Source: Astropecten irregularis (lineage: Eukaryota > Echinodermata > Asteroidea > Paxillosida > Astropectinidae). From it: DNA of 64,000 bases. Shown in pieces: positions 22,014 through 33,660 of this stretch. Under the pieces are notes generated by a model. The model was given only the letters and a program-made list of their open reading frames with translations. It was not told the DNA's origin and made no database searches. Positions within the stretch are counted from its first letter, which is position 1. Each line of letters opens with the position of its first letter. Location: contig OZ020256.1 of the NCBI GenBank assembly GCA_963971285.1, positions 9,054,541 through 9,118,540 on the forward strand, written 5' to 3'. A program made the position numbers and the translations under genes.

Positions 22014-22813
22014 GGGCAGTTCCGTAGTTGCGGACGTGCGTTTCAGAGAATTTGAGAACCCAGAACTTCAAATTTATTGAGGCTTTTGGATTTTGAGCAG
22101 TTGCATTTTAAGTATCTCCGATAGAAGTATAAAACCTGAACATGACCTGAATATTCCAATCCCATTCTCTGTTTGCGCAGCACATCACAAAAACACCCCC
22201 GTTGCGGTTGTATTCACAGAAAGTGTACTTTTTCAGGTGCTTGTGTTTTCATTGCGTGTACAGTACAGACCTTTGATCACAACTGATAGAGTTTTGTTTG
22301 GAAGAGGAACCAAACTAAAGAAAACCAGCAGAGAAATTAACCTCAACCTTTACCTTCAGGTTAGAATTTCTCAATGTTAATTGTTGCGGATGTACGTTGC
22401 GGATGTGCACTGTGAAAAATATTCAATTTGTACGTCCACTAACGATAAAATGACATCATTTCTGAATACTGAATAGGTGGAAAGTAAAGTTATATCAAAC
22501 AGAGACACTCAGTTACCACCTTTCAAAAAATGTAATTTTATTTGTTTGAAATAAAAAGAAGACTCTGAGGAAGGTCATTGAACTTGGAAGTTTTGGAAGT
22601 GTACATCCGCAACAAAAATCTTATGTACTTTTTGCTCAAAAAATTTGTATTTTGACTCATTTTGAGTCATTACAGCCTAAAAAATGAGAAAACATGAATG
22701 TTTTATAAAAACGCATATAATTATAAGAATCTAGATGCTTTGATCTGAAATTAAGGTATTTTAACGATTTTTTTATTTTTGACCATTTGGTTGACATAAT
22801 TACGGAACTGCCC
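22014..22813. mobile_element. TIR element GGGCAGTTCCG, 800 bp, TGTA duplication
   Basis: GGGCAGTTCCGTA at the left and TACGGAACTGCCC at the right are inverted copies. TGTA is present at 22010-22013 and 22814-22817. Removing the element restores the gypsy RT reading through the GTA-GCC codons. No transposase is visible. Superfamily uncertain. Confidence 0.65.
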
Positions 22814-23074
22814 TGTAGCCAAACCCAACGGGGATGTATGCATCTGTGGAGATTTCAAGGTGACGGTTAACCCTAACTGGAACATTGACCACTTCCCACT
22901 TCCCAGAGTGGAAGATGTCTTCGCAAATCTCTCTGGTGGCCAACAATACAGTAAGCTTGACTTGCGTCAGGCGTACTTACATGCACACATGTCCATGGAT
23001 AATGAGTCAAAAAAGTTGCTGACAATCAACACACACAAAGGTCTGTTTGCCTTCAATAGACTACCCTTTGGAAC

Positions 23075-23444
23075 AAGCCATTTGCGAGATAAATCTGAAT
23101 AGTAACTGGTACACAGGCTTCTTTCATTGCGTAGAAACACCCCAGTTTGAATTTTCCAGACTAAGGACTCTGTTGCTACATGTATATCACATGGTTCAGG
23201 GCAAGCTTTTGCTGAGCTACATAACAGACGTCTTGCACCAATGCACTGTTCATAATGGATAAGAATCCATGGCACAAAGGATCCAGTCCACTCCAGATAT
23301 GGGTATCACTATGCAAAAGCTTGCCCCGAATCATGTGATATAGCAACAAAGTCTTTAGACTGGGAAATTCAAATTGGCGTGTTTATATGCAATGAAAGAA
23401 GTCTGCGTACCAGATTCTATTCAGATTTAACTTGCAAATGGCTT
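23075..23444. mobile_element. Foldback MITE inside gypsy RT, 370 bp
   Basis: The two halves (23075-23215 and about 23305-23444) are inverted copies with about 85-90% similarity, starting AAGCCATTTGC and ending GCAAATGGCTT. It separates 'RLPFG' from 'AIWQKTMEQ' of the gypsy RT. I see no clear target duplication. Confidence 0.65.
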
Positions 23445-24678
23445 ATTGGGTCAGCACTGGCCATATGGCAAAAAACAATGGAGCAAATCCTTCAAGGAAT
23501 TCCTGATGTCCAATGTATCCTGGCGACATGATAATCACAGGCCGCAATGATGAAGAACACCCAAGCAACCTGAGGAGGGTACTTAATGTGCAGAAGGCCC
23601 GTGGCCTGCGCTTGAACAAAGCAAAATGTGAGTTCTTCAAGCATCTAGAGTGATCTTCTGCGGACATGAGATAACGTCCGCAGGACTGAAGAAAACCCAC
23701 GACAAGATCGACGCATTCAAAAATGCTCCACGACCTACTATGGTGTCATGGGTGTGAGCCAACTATTTATTCCTTGGCCTAGTGAACTACTAGTACTACC
23801 ATCGGTTCCTACCCAATCTGGCGACTAAACTGTGCCCACTGAATGAACTTCCGCAAAGGCGTTCAAGACGGCAAGTCCTTCGATCAAGTCCTAGATCACA
23901 GCAGACAAAGTCCTGACACATTATGATCCATAACTTCCAGTTAATACAGTAGCATGCGATGCGTCACCCTATGGACTTAACGCTGTAATGTCGCATGTCA
24001 AGTCTGATGGTTCTGAATGCTGTGGTGCATCATATGCACCCTGAAGACTGCAGAACAGAAGTACTCCCAAATTGACAAGGAGGCCATTGCTTTGGTGTGG
24101 GGAGTGAAGAAGTTCAATCTGTACGTCTGTGGGCAGAATTTCACTCTAGTGATAGATCCTCAAGCATTTACTTCTATCTTCAATCCCACCAAAGACTTCA
24201 ACTGCTTCTGCACAACTGGCAAGACATGCAATTTGCCTTGGCAGTCATGATTACATCATTGAGTATTAAAACACTGCAAAGCACAGCAATGCAGATGGTA
24301 TATCCATACCACCCTTGAGCCATACCACCCTGCAATGCTTGCCAAGGTGTTTGAGTATATGATGAGAAGATGGCCGTCAAACATCGATCCAAATGTGGCA
24401 GTTTACCACAGTCGCTATTCTGGCCATTCTCCAGCATTCCTTCTCATGGGACGAAACCTCCGATCAAGACTTGACATCATCAAACCAGACATCCGTCAAT
24501 GAGTGTCTCATAAACAACTGGAACAGTCACCCCATCACAGATCAGGAAAGACCAAACCATTACAAAACTTCATTTGTTTCATCCCATGTCTAAACTGGAT
24601 TATTAACATCATGGACTTTTGGACATTGGATTCATGGACAATTGGACATTTATTGGATTTATTGGAACTGTTTATATA

Positions 24679-24841
24679 CATGTAGTGGGAAGGAAGTTAA
24701 TTATAATACCAGAGATATAAATCTTTTATAAAGAGTGTTTATAAAAGAATAACCACCTTCCAAGATGGCAGAATAAAAGCAGGTGAGCTTGATAGAATAT
24801 TTCTGTCTAGATAACTCACTCAATACATTACACTTTTTACA
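24679..24841 (+). repeat. Possible short gypsy 3' LTR
   Basis: It lies just past the gypsy pol remnant, starts TGTAGTGGGAAGG and ends TTTTTACA (TG...CA ends). It holds a TATAAA-like word ('cttttataaagag') and AATAAA near 24772. No second copy is seen upstream, and no polypurine tract precedes it, so this is an inference from position and ends. Confidence 0.35.
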
Positions 24842-25139
24842 GCAAGCTTTCACAATCTTATGAGGTGATCCTTATGCAAACAAAATTTGCGTTTGAATTT
24901 TTGATGGCCCTATTCATCATTCATGTGATGGCAGCCCCCAGTCAGAACCCACATATTGAATGTGTGTTGAATCTATCGGTATATCTATGATAAACACATG
25001 CATATGTATTGTATCCCAGAATTCATTGTTTCTTTTGAGTCTACAAAAAAATACATGTTCATGACTTTGGTAACCAAAACCAGGTCACTTGGACAAAACA
25101 TTAGATCCATTCCAACATTTGACATGAGTAGATATCACA
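24842..25139. other. No gene seen
   Basis: Non-coding AT-rich sequence without recognised repeats. Confidence 0.35.
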
Positions 25140-25690
25140 AAAGATTATTTTTTTTCCTGATCCTCATACATCGGTTATGCTTGTGCAGTCTTATTTTTGT
25201 AATTGATCCACAACTTTTCGAGAAAAAATTTGACTGTCTGTGTCACTCCGCCTGCCGAAATGTCCGATGTTTACCTGCTGCTTGAAGTGGTCTAGTCCGC
25301 ATGCGCATTATTGAATCTACCATTTTCTGAAGGGGTGCAACTTGACTTCACTGGTTCCCCCGGTTTCTGCTTGCATTGAAATGGGTCTGCATGTGCGTGG
25401 ATACCAGTTGTTGAGGCTTTATCTTTTTTATTGAGGCTGGCTCCCACTTACTGTGTGGTGTGCATGTGGCATGCGTGATTTTCATGTCTCCTTCAATAAG
25501 CACACCCCTATACAATAATGCTTTTGCCCATACTATAAAATTTATGAATGAACTCGAAATTATAAATCTTTCCTGAAGTGGAGTGGCACAGAAAGTCGAA
25601 TTTTTTCTCGAAAAGTTGTGGATCAATCGCAAAAATGAGACTGCACAAGCATAACGGATGTATGAGGATCAAGAAAAAAAATAATTCAGG
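25140..25690. mobile_element. Long inverted-repeat (foldback) element
   Basis: The segment 25141-25250 ('cctgatcctcatacatcgg', 'cacaacttttcgagaaaaaa') recurs inverted at 25585-25690 ('ttttttctcgaaaagttgtg', 'atgtatgaggatcaag'), with a loop of about 330 bp. The exact ends and target duplication are not clear. Confidence 0.55.
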
Positions 25691-26110
25691 GGAATTCACG
25701 ATCTAGGAGTGGCGGTAGGTGCTGCAATGTTTCACCAAAATTTCATCTATCAATTGTTGTTTTCAAAACAACGTTATGGCACCCCAAAAAGTTAGAGTGC
25801 TAGAAGGCTCACGGAGTAGCCTTCTAAATCTAGAAGTAGCCTCATGCGCGCCATCAAACAGGTTATTTTCAAGTTTGCAAGAAGCGCGTAAGAAAATTGC
25901 ATTTTTACACTGAAAATCTGAAATGTTGCAAACATTTCTTCAATCTAGGCTCAGTTTTGAGACCCAGGAACATTTGCTGAAAGTCAAAAGTATCATGTTT
26001 GAGGAGTAGAAGCTACTGTATTTAAGGGCTAACATAATCATGGTGTTTTGGGGATCACGTCTTATCACAATCCCCAAAATGGTGCTCAACATCAACACAC
26101 AACCGGGGTT

Positions 26111-26312
26111 AGTGTAGTTTACGCCACCCATATTATTTTCAGTATTTATTTACCTTCTTCTGTTCCAAAATGGGATTCGTTACTTAAAGCAAATTTATTC
26201 ATGGGTCCTGAAAACCCTAAAATGAACTTATTGCGGCAATATTTCAGTGAAAACAAAACAGTTTCTTACCTAAATAAATACTGAAAATAATATGGGTTGC
26301 GTAAACTACACT
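26111..26312. mobile_element. MITE AGTGTAGTTTACG, about 200 bp
   Basis: Inverted repeats of about 40 bp start AGTGTAGTTTACGCCACCCA (26111) and end ...GTAAACTACACT (26312), including the shared word 'tattattttcagtatttatt'. The loop is about 120 bp and it has no coding potential. Confidence 0.65.
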
Positions 26313-26705
26313 ATTGCCACATAACCAATGTCTTACCTGTAGCTGTACTACTAGTACTAGTACTAGTAGGCCTACATGTACCTTCATTGCATGCCATGTC
26401 AATTTCGTTCAGCTGGCACTGTCACACACGAGTAGTACTAGTTGTTTCGTGCTTATTATTTTACCCGATTTCACTTGTTCACAACTCACAATCGGCAATT
26501 GACACAATTGTGTTTGCACAATGTACACGTGAAATGTACAGATACCTGACAGAAATGTCCATAAAATAAATCCACTGAAATCAGCCGCGCAAGTACACAT
26601 GACAGCGCAGCATGACACATGCATGTAGTATATTAAAAACAAACTTGACATGAAAAAGCGACCTCAAGAGGTGATGAGTGGTAAGCAGTTCATGCAAGTA
26701 GACCT

Positions 26706-26948
26706 AGGCCCTTTTCCAAACCTCGGCTCCGGCTCAGGCTCCGGCTCCAGCTCTGTCATGCATATGCTGAAAATATGGGTTGTGGCTTTTCATTGAGGCT
26801 GAATCTCTGTTTTCTTGTTCAAAATAGAGTATCTACTTCCAAACCGTAGCCAAAAGCCTCTATTTTGATATCCGTTATTTCAAAATGGATTCACAAAATG
26901 GAGATGGAGCCGGAGCCTGAGCCGGAGCCGAGGTTTGGAAAAGGGCCT
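26706..26948. mobile_element. MITE AGGCCCTTTTCC with CCGGCT-rich arms, 243 bp
   Basis: The arms at 26706-26751 and 26902-26948 are near-perfect inverted copies made of AGGCCCTTTTCC, AAACCTCGG and repeated GGCTCCGGCTC words. The TCCGGC repeats inside the arms form a short tandem array. The centre is AT-rich. Confidence 0.7.
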
Positions 26949-27739
26949 TAGATCAGTGGTAGACTTGCACCCGTCGCATGTCATTTTAGGTTAAAATTGG
27001 CTTTACGGAAGCCGGTTAGTGCCAATGTAGCCAAAGATCCTAAATACAGGATCTTTGATGTAAAGGTAGACTACGGTAAACCCGCAGCCGATTTCACGAA
27101 ACTTTACGCCATGACGTTAGTCCACTTACGCCACAAATGATGAAATTACGTAAACCTAACAAATGCTCTACGGCTGCTTTTGCATCCTTCTCCCTAAATT
27201 TCCATTTCATCTTTTCTTTTCCCTCTGCGCCTATGAATAGTTATAATTATGGCGCATTATAAATGCTTCATTTTTTTTTCTCCGGGTCATACCTGTCTGT
27301 AGTGTAAAAAAGAGTCAAATCTGGGTGATATATGTATTCCTCAATTTAATACATGGCTAACTGGTAACATATGCATACTATGGGCACGCGGTCAATTCAA
27401 AAGCACGAGTACGGTGTTCTTAAGACGCCATATCTGCGTTGCGTCGTGCCGTCGCGTCGTGCCGTCGCGTCGTGCCAACGCCCCTCGCATCGTGAGTTGC
27501 GTCGTGCCGTCACGTCGTGCCGTCGCCTGTTAAATTATCGTTTCTATTAAGTACGTACACCACATGAGAGAGAGACGCTCAATGCAGTTGTCCGTCACGT
27601 CGTGCCGACGTGCCGTTGCCTGTTACATTGGCGCTTCTAGATTGCTTGCAGAGGCGACGCACACATTGCCTGTATCTTCCTTAGCAATAGGTGGCGCTTT
27701 CATTCTATTTTTATGTGCACGCGTCAAAAAACGTCAAGC
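26949..27739. other. No gene; GTCGTGCC minisatellite at 27431-27530
   Basis: It contains a perfect short hairpin AAAGATCCTaaatacAGGATCTTT (27035-27058). Near 27431-27530 lies a 13-bp tandem GCGTCGTGCCGTC with variants, which also reappears around 27595. The open frame from 27564 begins in this repeat and only its C-terminal part is LINE-like. Confidence 0.45.
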
Positions 27740-28927
27740 CATGCCTTATGAGAAACGCCTGAAATCCCTTAACTGGATCAGTCTGGACCATAGAAGACAA
27801 TATAATATAATTATGTACAGTGTCAAGTCTTTGTTTGGTCTCATTGATTGTCAAGCCATTAAACGTAACACCCTCATCAACACCCGCCATCTAGACTATG
27901 TCACTTTTCACCATCACTATGCCAGGACCCAAGCTCTTAAATTCACACCTATAAATAATTTCCCCCGGTTATGGAGCGATTTACCACTACACATTAAAGA
28001 CTTTGGATAAGTCTTGGATTAAAGATTTTGGATAAGTTTAAAGTTTTTTTTTTGTAAACTCCTTTCTTCTTATTTTCACAACAAGGATTCAGTTTGTTAG
28101 CTACCTTTATTTACCTTGGTCATCTCTAGCATCCCTATGATTTTTTTGAACTCAGTTTACAGTATATTTATCGCTTATTAATTTATTATTTACTGATTGA
28201 TTTATCTATTATTATTTATTTATTTATTTATTTCAGTGTTGTATACAGTATTCATGATTGTTTTCGCCTCGTACTGCCTTATTGTTGTTTTCCAAAGTGA
28301 GAAATCTTGATCAGGGAGATGGGGGAGGGGCAGTCATCGAAGTTTCACTTTGATGATTGATTTTCCCTTATCTCCTTGTTCATGATTATTTGTCATTTAT
28401 TTATGTGTAGATTGAATTTATTTATATGTATTCTCTATATCAAATTATTTATTTTGTCTCTTTTGTGAGTGGATCAACAGGCTCTTGAGCTACAGTGTTT
28501 CATTATACTTGTGTTGATCCTGGCCATCATAATTAGTGTTGTTCCTATATAAGTTGTATGTTGTTTAGTTATTATATGAACTGTATTTTGCTGCTGTCTT
28601 CTTGCTTTAATTGTCTTTTACTTGTTTGTTTACTTTTATTTATTTATTTGCAGATTGAATTTATTTATATGTCCATGTATATATATCGAACTATTTTTTT
28701 ATGTCTCTTTTTGTGAGTGGATCAACAGGCTCTCGAGCTACAGTGTTTCATTATACTTGTGTTGATCCTGGCCATCAAAATTAGTGTTGTTCCTGTATGT
28801 TGTTTATTTAATGTGAACTGTATTTTTTGTCTTCTTGCTTTTATAGTCTTGTACTTGTTTACTTTATTCATTTGCTGTGTAATTCTGGCCGAATAAATAA
28901 TGATCATGATAATGATGATGATAATAT
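27740..28927 (+). pseudogene. LINE 3' end: RT C-terminus and 3' UTR
   Basis: Frame 27740-28010 encodes 'MPYEKRLKSLNWISLDHRRQ' to 'NNFPRLWSDLPLHIKDFG', the C-terminal tail of a CR1/RTE-like RT. The 3' UTR of about 900 bp holds an internal duplication ('gtggatcaacaggctctyga' near 28471 and 28718, about 245 bp apart). It ends in an AT(G/A)AT-type tail ('aataatgatcatgataatga') at about 28895-28927. The element is strongly 5' truncated. Confidence 0.65.
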
Positions 28928-29255
28928 GGTTTTAGCGAGTTGAGCGAGCTGAATTTTCTGTTGAAACGAATGGCATATCAAGAGCTCCGTACATAATGAT
29001 CACAGACTTTGAGTGGCGCATGGCGAACTATCGAATGGACGGAAATCATGGATGTAAAGTGTGCCAGATGTGGCATCCCCCGAAGGATCATGAAACGATG
29101 TGTGTGTTGTAAAAGTGTTGTTTACTGGTTAGTATGATTTCTTCCTCCATGGTAAGATTAAAACATTCAGAAAGAATTCCACTGACGGTCATTACGGAAA
29201 ATGGGTCATGCAAACCAAAGATTCCGCTTGCGGAAACTTCTGACGTTGGCTTCTA

Positions 29256-29388
29256 AGGGCCTGTTTGTTTCACGCAAAGGATCATGAATCCTTCGGATCC
29301 GGATCCCATTTTAGCGTACCCTGCATAGGAGAAGGATCCGAAAAATGGGATCCAGATCCGAAGATTCGTCCGAAACAAACAGGCCCCT
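29256..29388. mobile_element. MITE AGGGCCTGTTTG, about 133 bp
   Basis: The ends are AGGGCCTGTTTGTTTC and GAAACAAACAGGCCCCT. The interior is itself largely palindromic around GGATCC words (GGATCCGGATCCCATTTT / AAAATGGGATCCAGATCC). No coding potential. Confidence 0.65.
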
Positions 29389-29546
29389 TGGTCTTACAGT
29401 CTTAACGTTAGTCTTATAGTTTAGGCCCAGAGGCCTAGGCCTACTTCTTTACTAGTAAAATACAACAAGTCTCAATAGGCCTACTGCCACAAGTTCCTAC
29501 AACTACTATACATTGTACTTGTAGGCCTGTTACTGGTGCCAGTCAA

Positions 29547-30675
29547 CTCGGTCCGTAACCAACTCGGTCCGTAACCAACTCGGACCGAGGCAAACTCGGT
29601 CCGAGGCCAACTCGGTCCGTGACCAACTCTGTCCGTGACCAACTCTCGGTCCGTGGCCAACTCCTACAACTACTATACATTGTACTTGTAGGCCTGTTAC
29701 GGGTGCCAGTCAACTCAGTCTGTAACCAACTCGGTCCGAGTCAACACGGTCCGTGACCAACTCGGTCCGAGGCCAACTCGGTCCGAGGCCAACTCGGTCC
29801 GTGGCCAACTCGGTCCGTGGCCAACTCGGTCCGTGGCCAACTCGGTCCGAGGCCAACTCGGTCCATGGCCAACTCGGTCCCTATGGGAAAATGTACACAA
29901 AAAAGAATCCAGTTTGCAGCAGTGTACTACATGTTGCATTAATGTTATTTAATGTCATCATACAGTGTAACAGATATAGGCCTATTGTGCTTGTGGCTAA
30001 AACCGTGAAGAAATTTAATTATTTATTATTAATTTGATACCATAATTATTTGATAAAATAATTGGGAAAACAGAATAGCACAATACATTTTAATTAAAAT
30101 ATCAATCAAATATTATACACGGAGTCAAATGCCTTATGAAAACGTACTTTTTATGTTTAAAATTAAGAAATCAATTAATGAATAATAATGATGATTGTTT
30201 TGTGTGTTTTTTAAATATATTTTTTAGCTTTGTTTTAATTAATCTGTGTATATACATATATACAATTTTTGATTGGCAGGTGTTTGGGATTGAAGACACA
30301 TCTTTTTATGACAGGTTTTTTGTTTTAACTTTTGTCATCCCTGATGGGCAGCACCTACTAATATGTTTTTTATTCTTATACTGTTTTTAGAATAAGATTT
30401 AAAATAATAAATGAATAAATAAATAGTTAAATTCACGCAATTCACGAGGCTAGTACAGGCTACGTACTCGTTTTGCTGCAACAAAATTACCAGACGTTTT
30501 TGCGTGCATTTTCCCATAGGGACCGAGTTGGTCACGGACCGAGTTGGTTACGGACCGAGTTGGCCTCGGACTGAGTTGGTTACGGACCGAGTTGGTCATG
30601 GATCGAGTTGGTCACGGACCGAGTTGGTCATGGACCGAGTTGACTCGGACCGAGTTGGTTACGGACCGAGTTGAC
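29547..30675. mobile_element. Foldback element with 16-bp minisatellite arms
   Basis: The left arm (29547-29655 and 29715-29885) is a tandem of CCAACTCGGTCCGTGG and variants; the right arm (30518-30675) is the same repeat inverted (GACCGAGTTGGTCACG). The inner edges also match in inverted orientation ('cctatgggaaaatg' 29880 versus 'cattttcccatagg' 30507). The loop of about 600 bp is AT-rich. The left arm is interrupted by a duplicated flank ('ctacaactactatacattgt' at about 29500 and 29664). The organisation recalls FB-type elements. Open frames through the arms are by-products of the repeat. Confidence 0.65.
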
Positions 30676-31149
30676 CTGAAACCCCTGTTACATCCCAACT
30701 GTGGCCAATGCCCCAACTGTGTTCAGGCCATAGCATACCCAACTTAAGTTGGGCACAAATGATGTAGGTGTACGTGTGGGAGGGTCTTAGGCCTAAATAA
30801 TTTTCTATCTTACCAATCCTCATTCAATTTTGAAAATGGAAAAGTGTTGGCTAAAAACTTGTTTTCTGGGTGTCTGACTTTATTTGGCTTGCATACATGG
30901 GGATCTCACGATAATAAACACAATTCCTCTTCAATCTCCACATTTTTTTTGGCCAAATATCAAATTCAAAGCTTATGTTTGTTCTGATTTTTTTCTTCAT
31001 GTTCTTTCTTCTTCTTAATTTCTTCATAGAGCTCATAGACTTTGCACCGCATGTTTTGTTCTGGCAGCCACTTTGGTCATTAAACTTTGTTGCACATCGT
31101 TCAAAGTTTGCATAGGCATAGTCCATACAGCATCTAGATATGTCAGATG
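30676..31149. other. No gene seen
   Basis: Non-coding, AT-rich. A 91-codon minus-strand frame (30851-31126) has low-complexity lysine-rich content and no recognised domain. Confidence 0.35.
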
Positions 31150-31468
31150 TGTCCGGGTGAACTACATCATAATGACGCCATCAGGTGTCAAATTACAAGC
31201 GATTTGCATTTAATAAACAAAATAAAAAAACAAAAATTCTTTTGACAGAAGCCATGATAAGGCATGGTCTTTCTTTGTGATACATTGCTTGACCTCTGTG
31301 ACCTCTACTTCCGGTCAAACAGGAAGTAGCTCCTCATTTAAAAGTGGTAAGAGCTAGGATCATGATTCTTTCACCAAATATCAATGTTAGGCAAGGTCTT
31401 TCTTTGTAAAACATTGCTTGACATAGCCCTCTACTTCCGGTCAAATAGGAAGTAGCTCCTCATTTTTG
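31150..31468 (+). mobile_element. Family B (Helitron2-like) fragment, opposite orientation
   Basis: It contains TGACGCCATCAGGTGTCA and about two 129-bp units read on the plus strand ('tgacctctgtgacctctact', 'cggtcaaacaggaagtagct'). It is cut at 31468, where LINE sequence begins. A further scrap lies at about 31900-31990. Confidence 0.6.
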
Positions 31469-31905
31469 CTGCTTTTGACACCATTGACCACAACATCTTA
31501 TTGCATAGGCTGCGATATAGGTTTCAAATTACTGGTTCTGTGTTTGACTGGATGAAGTCCTACCTACAAGGACGAACACAGCAAACTTGTGCGTGTTGGG
31601 TCAGTGGTGTCTAGAGCAATGCCTCTTAATTGTGGTGTCCCCCAGGGCTCTGTTTTGGGACCTGTACTGTCTTTATACTGCACCACTTGAAGATATAATA
31701 TTACGTCATGGGCTGAATTGCATGATGTATGCTGATGATACCCAACTGTACTTGACCTTGAATTATGTGTGCTTAAATATTGTTACCGACTTTTTAATAC
31801 ATCTGTATAATTGCTCATAATTAGATGTCTTTAACTGTACAGCGCTTTGTGATGTCTTCGACATGGAAAGCGTTTTTAAGTATTTATAATCATAATTATT
31901 ATTTA
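31469..31905 (+). pseudogene. CR1/L2-like LINE fragment with typical 3' end
   Basis: Segments read '[16 protein letters not shown]' (motif A), a broken GVPQGS box in another frame ('NCGVPQGSVLGP') and 'CMMYADDTQLYLTL' (motif C). They are followed by a short 3' part with 'tgtacagcgctttgtgatg' and 'aaagcgtttttaagtattta', a 3' terminus common in CR1-like LINEs. Several deletions and frameshifts are present. Confidence 0.7.
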
Positions 31906-32082
31906 AAAGAGGTACTGTACGAGCTAGGACTAGCTAGGATTCTTTTATCAATTGTCCATATTAGGAATGGTCTTTCTTTGTGACACATACAGTAGTACAG
32001 TATATTTAGATTAAATGTTGCAGATACAGGTACATGATTTAATTTAAAACAAACATGTTGAGGAAAAGCCCTATTGTATCTC

Positions 32083-33003
32083 ATCTGAATGTGAACAGCA
32101 GACCTGAATAGCATAAGGACAGTACTGTATCTCATCTGAATGTGAACAGCAGACCTGAATAGCATACGGACAGTACTGTATCTCATCTGAATGTGAACAG
32201 CAGACCTGAATAGCATAAGGACAGTACTGTATCTCATCTCAATGTGAACAGCAGACCTGAATAACATTAGGACAGTACTGTATCTCATCTGAATGTGAAC
32301 AGCAGACCTGAATAACATTATGACAGTACCGTATCTCATCTGAATGTGAACAGCAGACCTGAATAGCATTAGGACAGTACCGTATCTCATCTGAATGTGA
32401 ACAGCAGACCTGAATAGTATTAGGACCGAACCGTATCTTATCTGAATGTGAACAGCAGACCTGAATAGTATTAGGACCGAACCGTATCTCATCTGAATGT
32501 GAACAGCAGACCTGAATAGCATTAGGACAGTACCGTATCTCATCTGAATGTGCACAGCAGACCTGAATAGCATTAGGACAGTACCGTATCTCATCTGAAT
32601 GTGAACAGCAGACCTGAATAACATTAGGACAGTACCGTGTCTCATCTGCATCTGAATGTGAACAGCAGACCTGAATAACATTAGGACAGTACCGTGTCTC
32701 ATCTGCATCTGAATGTGAACTGCAGACCTGAATAGCATTAGGACAGTACTGTTTCTCATCTGAATGTGAACTGCAGACCTGAATAACATTAGGACCGAAC
32801 CGTATCTCATCTAAATGTGAACAGCAGACCTGAACAACATTAGGACAGTACCGTGTCTCATCTGCATCTGAATGTGAACTGCAGACCTGAATAGCATTAG
32901 GACAGTACCGTATCTCATCTGAATGTGAACAGCAGACCTGAATAGCATTAGCAGAGTAATAAATCTCTTCTGAATGTGAACAGCAGACCTGAAATAACAT
33001 TAT
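32083..33003 (-). repeat. 51-bp minisatellite, about 18 copies
   Basis: The unit 'gaatgtgaacagcagacctg aatagcattaggacagtaccgtatctcatct' repeats every 51 bp (for example 32101 and 32152). Three or four units carry a 6-bp insertion (CATCTG duplicated). Because 51 is a multiple of 3 and units lack stops, two overlapping minus-strand frames stay open (32239-33000 and 31899-32810), giving 17-residue peptide repeats. It lies in what is probably the intron before the MYND exon. Confidence 0.85.
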
Positions 33004-33660
33004 CTCCGTATCTCAGGTGTGCTGTTCAAATTCAGATGACATACGGTACTGTCCTAAAATTTTAATTTCATTCATTTATTTTATGAGCTCTCGTCGGTAG
33101 GCCTTACTTGTTTTAACATACCGGTACAGAGAAAATAGTATTAGCATTTTCGTTCTTCCCTGTTTTTATTGACATAATATCTTTAGAGATAAGCCTCGAT
33201 TTTGGAATTCCCATCCTTGTTGGACTAGGGCTTTAACTCTTCGTTCTTTTTTTTTTAGCTTTAAAAGATCAACAAATGTTGGTCACTGGTTTTTACTCTT
33301 TTCTGGATAAATACAGCATTTCGGTCAGAACAATTTTAACGGTAGTGTTTCTACCGTCACCATATTTATACTCTGTAAGTTGAAGGTGAATCTGTGAAGA
33401 ATTCTGTTCCAGTATACTGGAATTATGCTAACAAAGTATGATAGTACCTTTAACATGAATAATTGGCCCATCACCAATTCTTACTATATATTTATACTGC
33501 AGGTTCATCTTCAAAGTTTGTCTGTTGAATGTGGGAGCAAAATATTGGGCGGATCGTCCTAATTTAGATGCCTTGTTTCAAAATGAAGTTGTTTTTGAAA
33601 CCATGCATGGTCCATGTTTTTTGTCTTACTGATTTTGTCTTTGGTTTGTCTAATTTTCAG

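Larger units (their letters stand above)
21750..24600 (+). pseudogene. Ty3/gypsy pol remnant, split by two TIR elements
   Basis: In order: RT N-terminal region ('KWKPVETSDWATQIVSV', to 22010), interrupted; 'AKPNGDVCICGDFKV', 'LSGGQQYSKLDLRQAYLH' (motif A), 'GLFAFNRLPFG' (motif B start), interrupted again; 'AIWQKTMEQILQGIPDVQ', the catalytic LDD box destroyed by a 1-nt loss near 23522, 'LRRVLNVQKARGLRLNKAKC'; RNase H-like 'DASPYGLNAVMSHV' and 'YSQIDKEAIALVWGVKKFNL'; then, after a large deletion of the integrase core, an integrase C-terminal piece near 24430-24560 in several frames. Clearly dead. Confidence 0.8.

Noticed and set aside
27564..27739. N-terminal half of the 148-codon frame as part of a protein
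   Set aside because: It lies in a GTCGTGCC minisatellite and unrelated sequence fused by chance to a truncated LINE RT tail.
29715..30747. Frames rich in 'TELVTDRVGHGPSW'-type repeats
   Set aside because: By-product of the 16-bp minisatellite arms; the period is not a multiple of 3 and the peptide order follows the DNA repeat.
31899..33000. Two long minus-strand frames of 303 and 253 codons with 17-residue repeats
   Set aside because: They arise because the minisatellite unit is 51 bp without stops; no flanking exon structure, and both frames are open equally.
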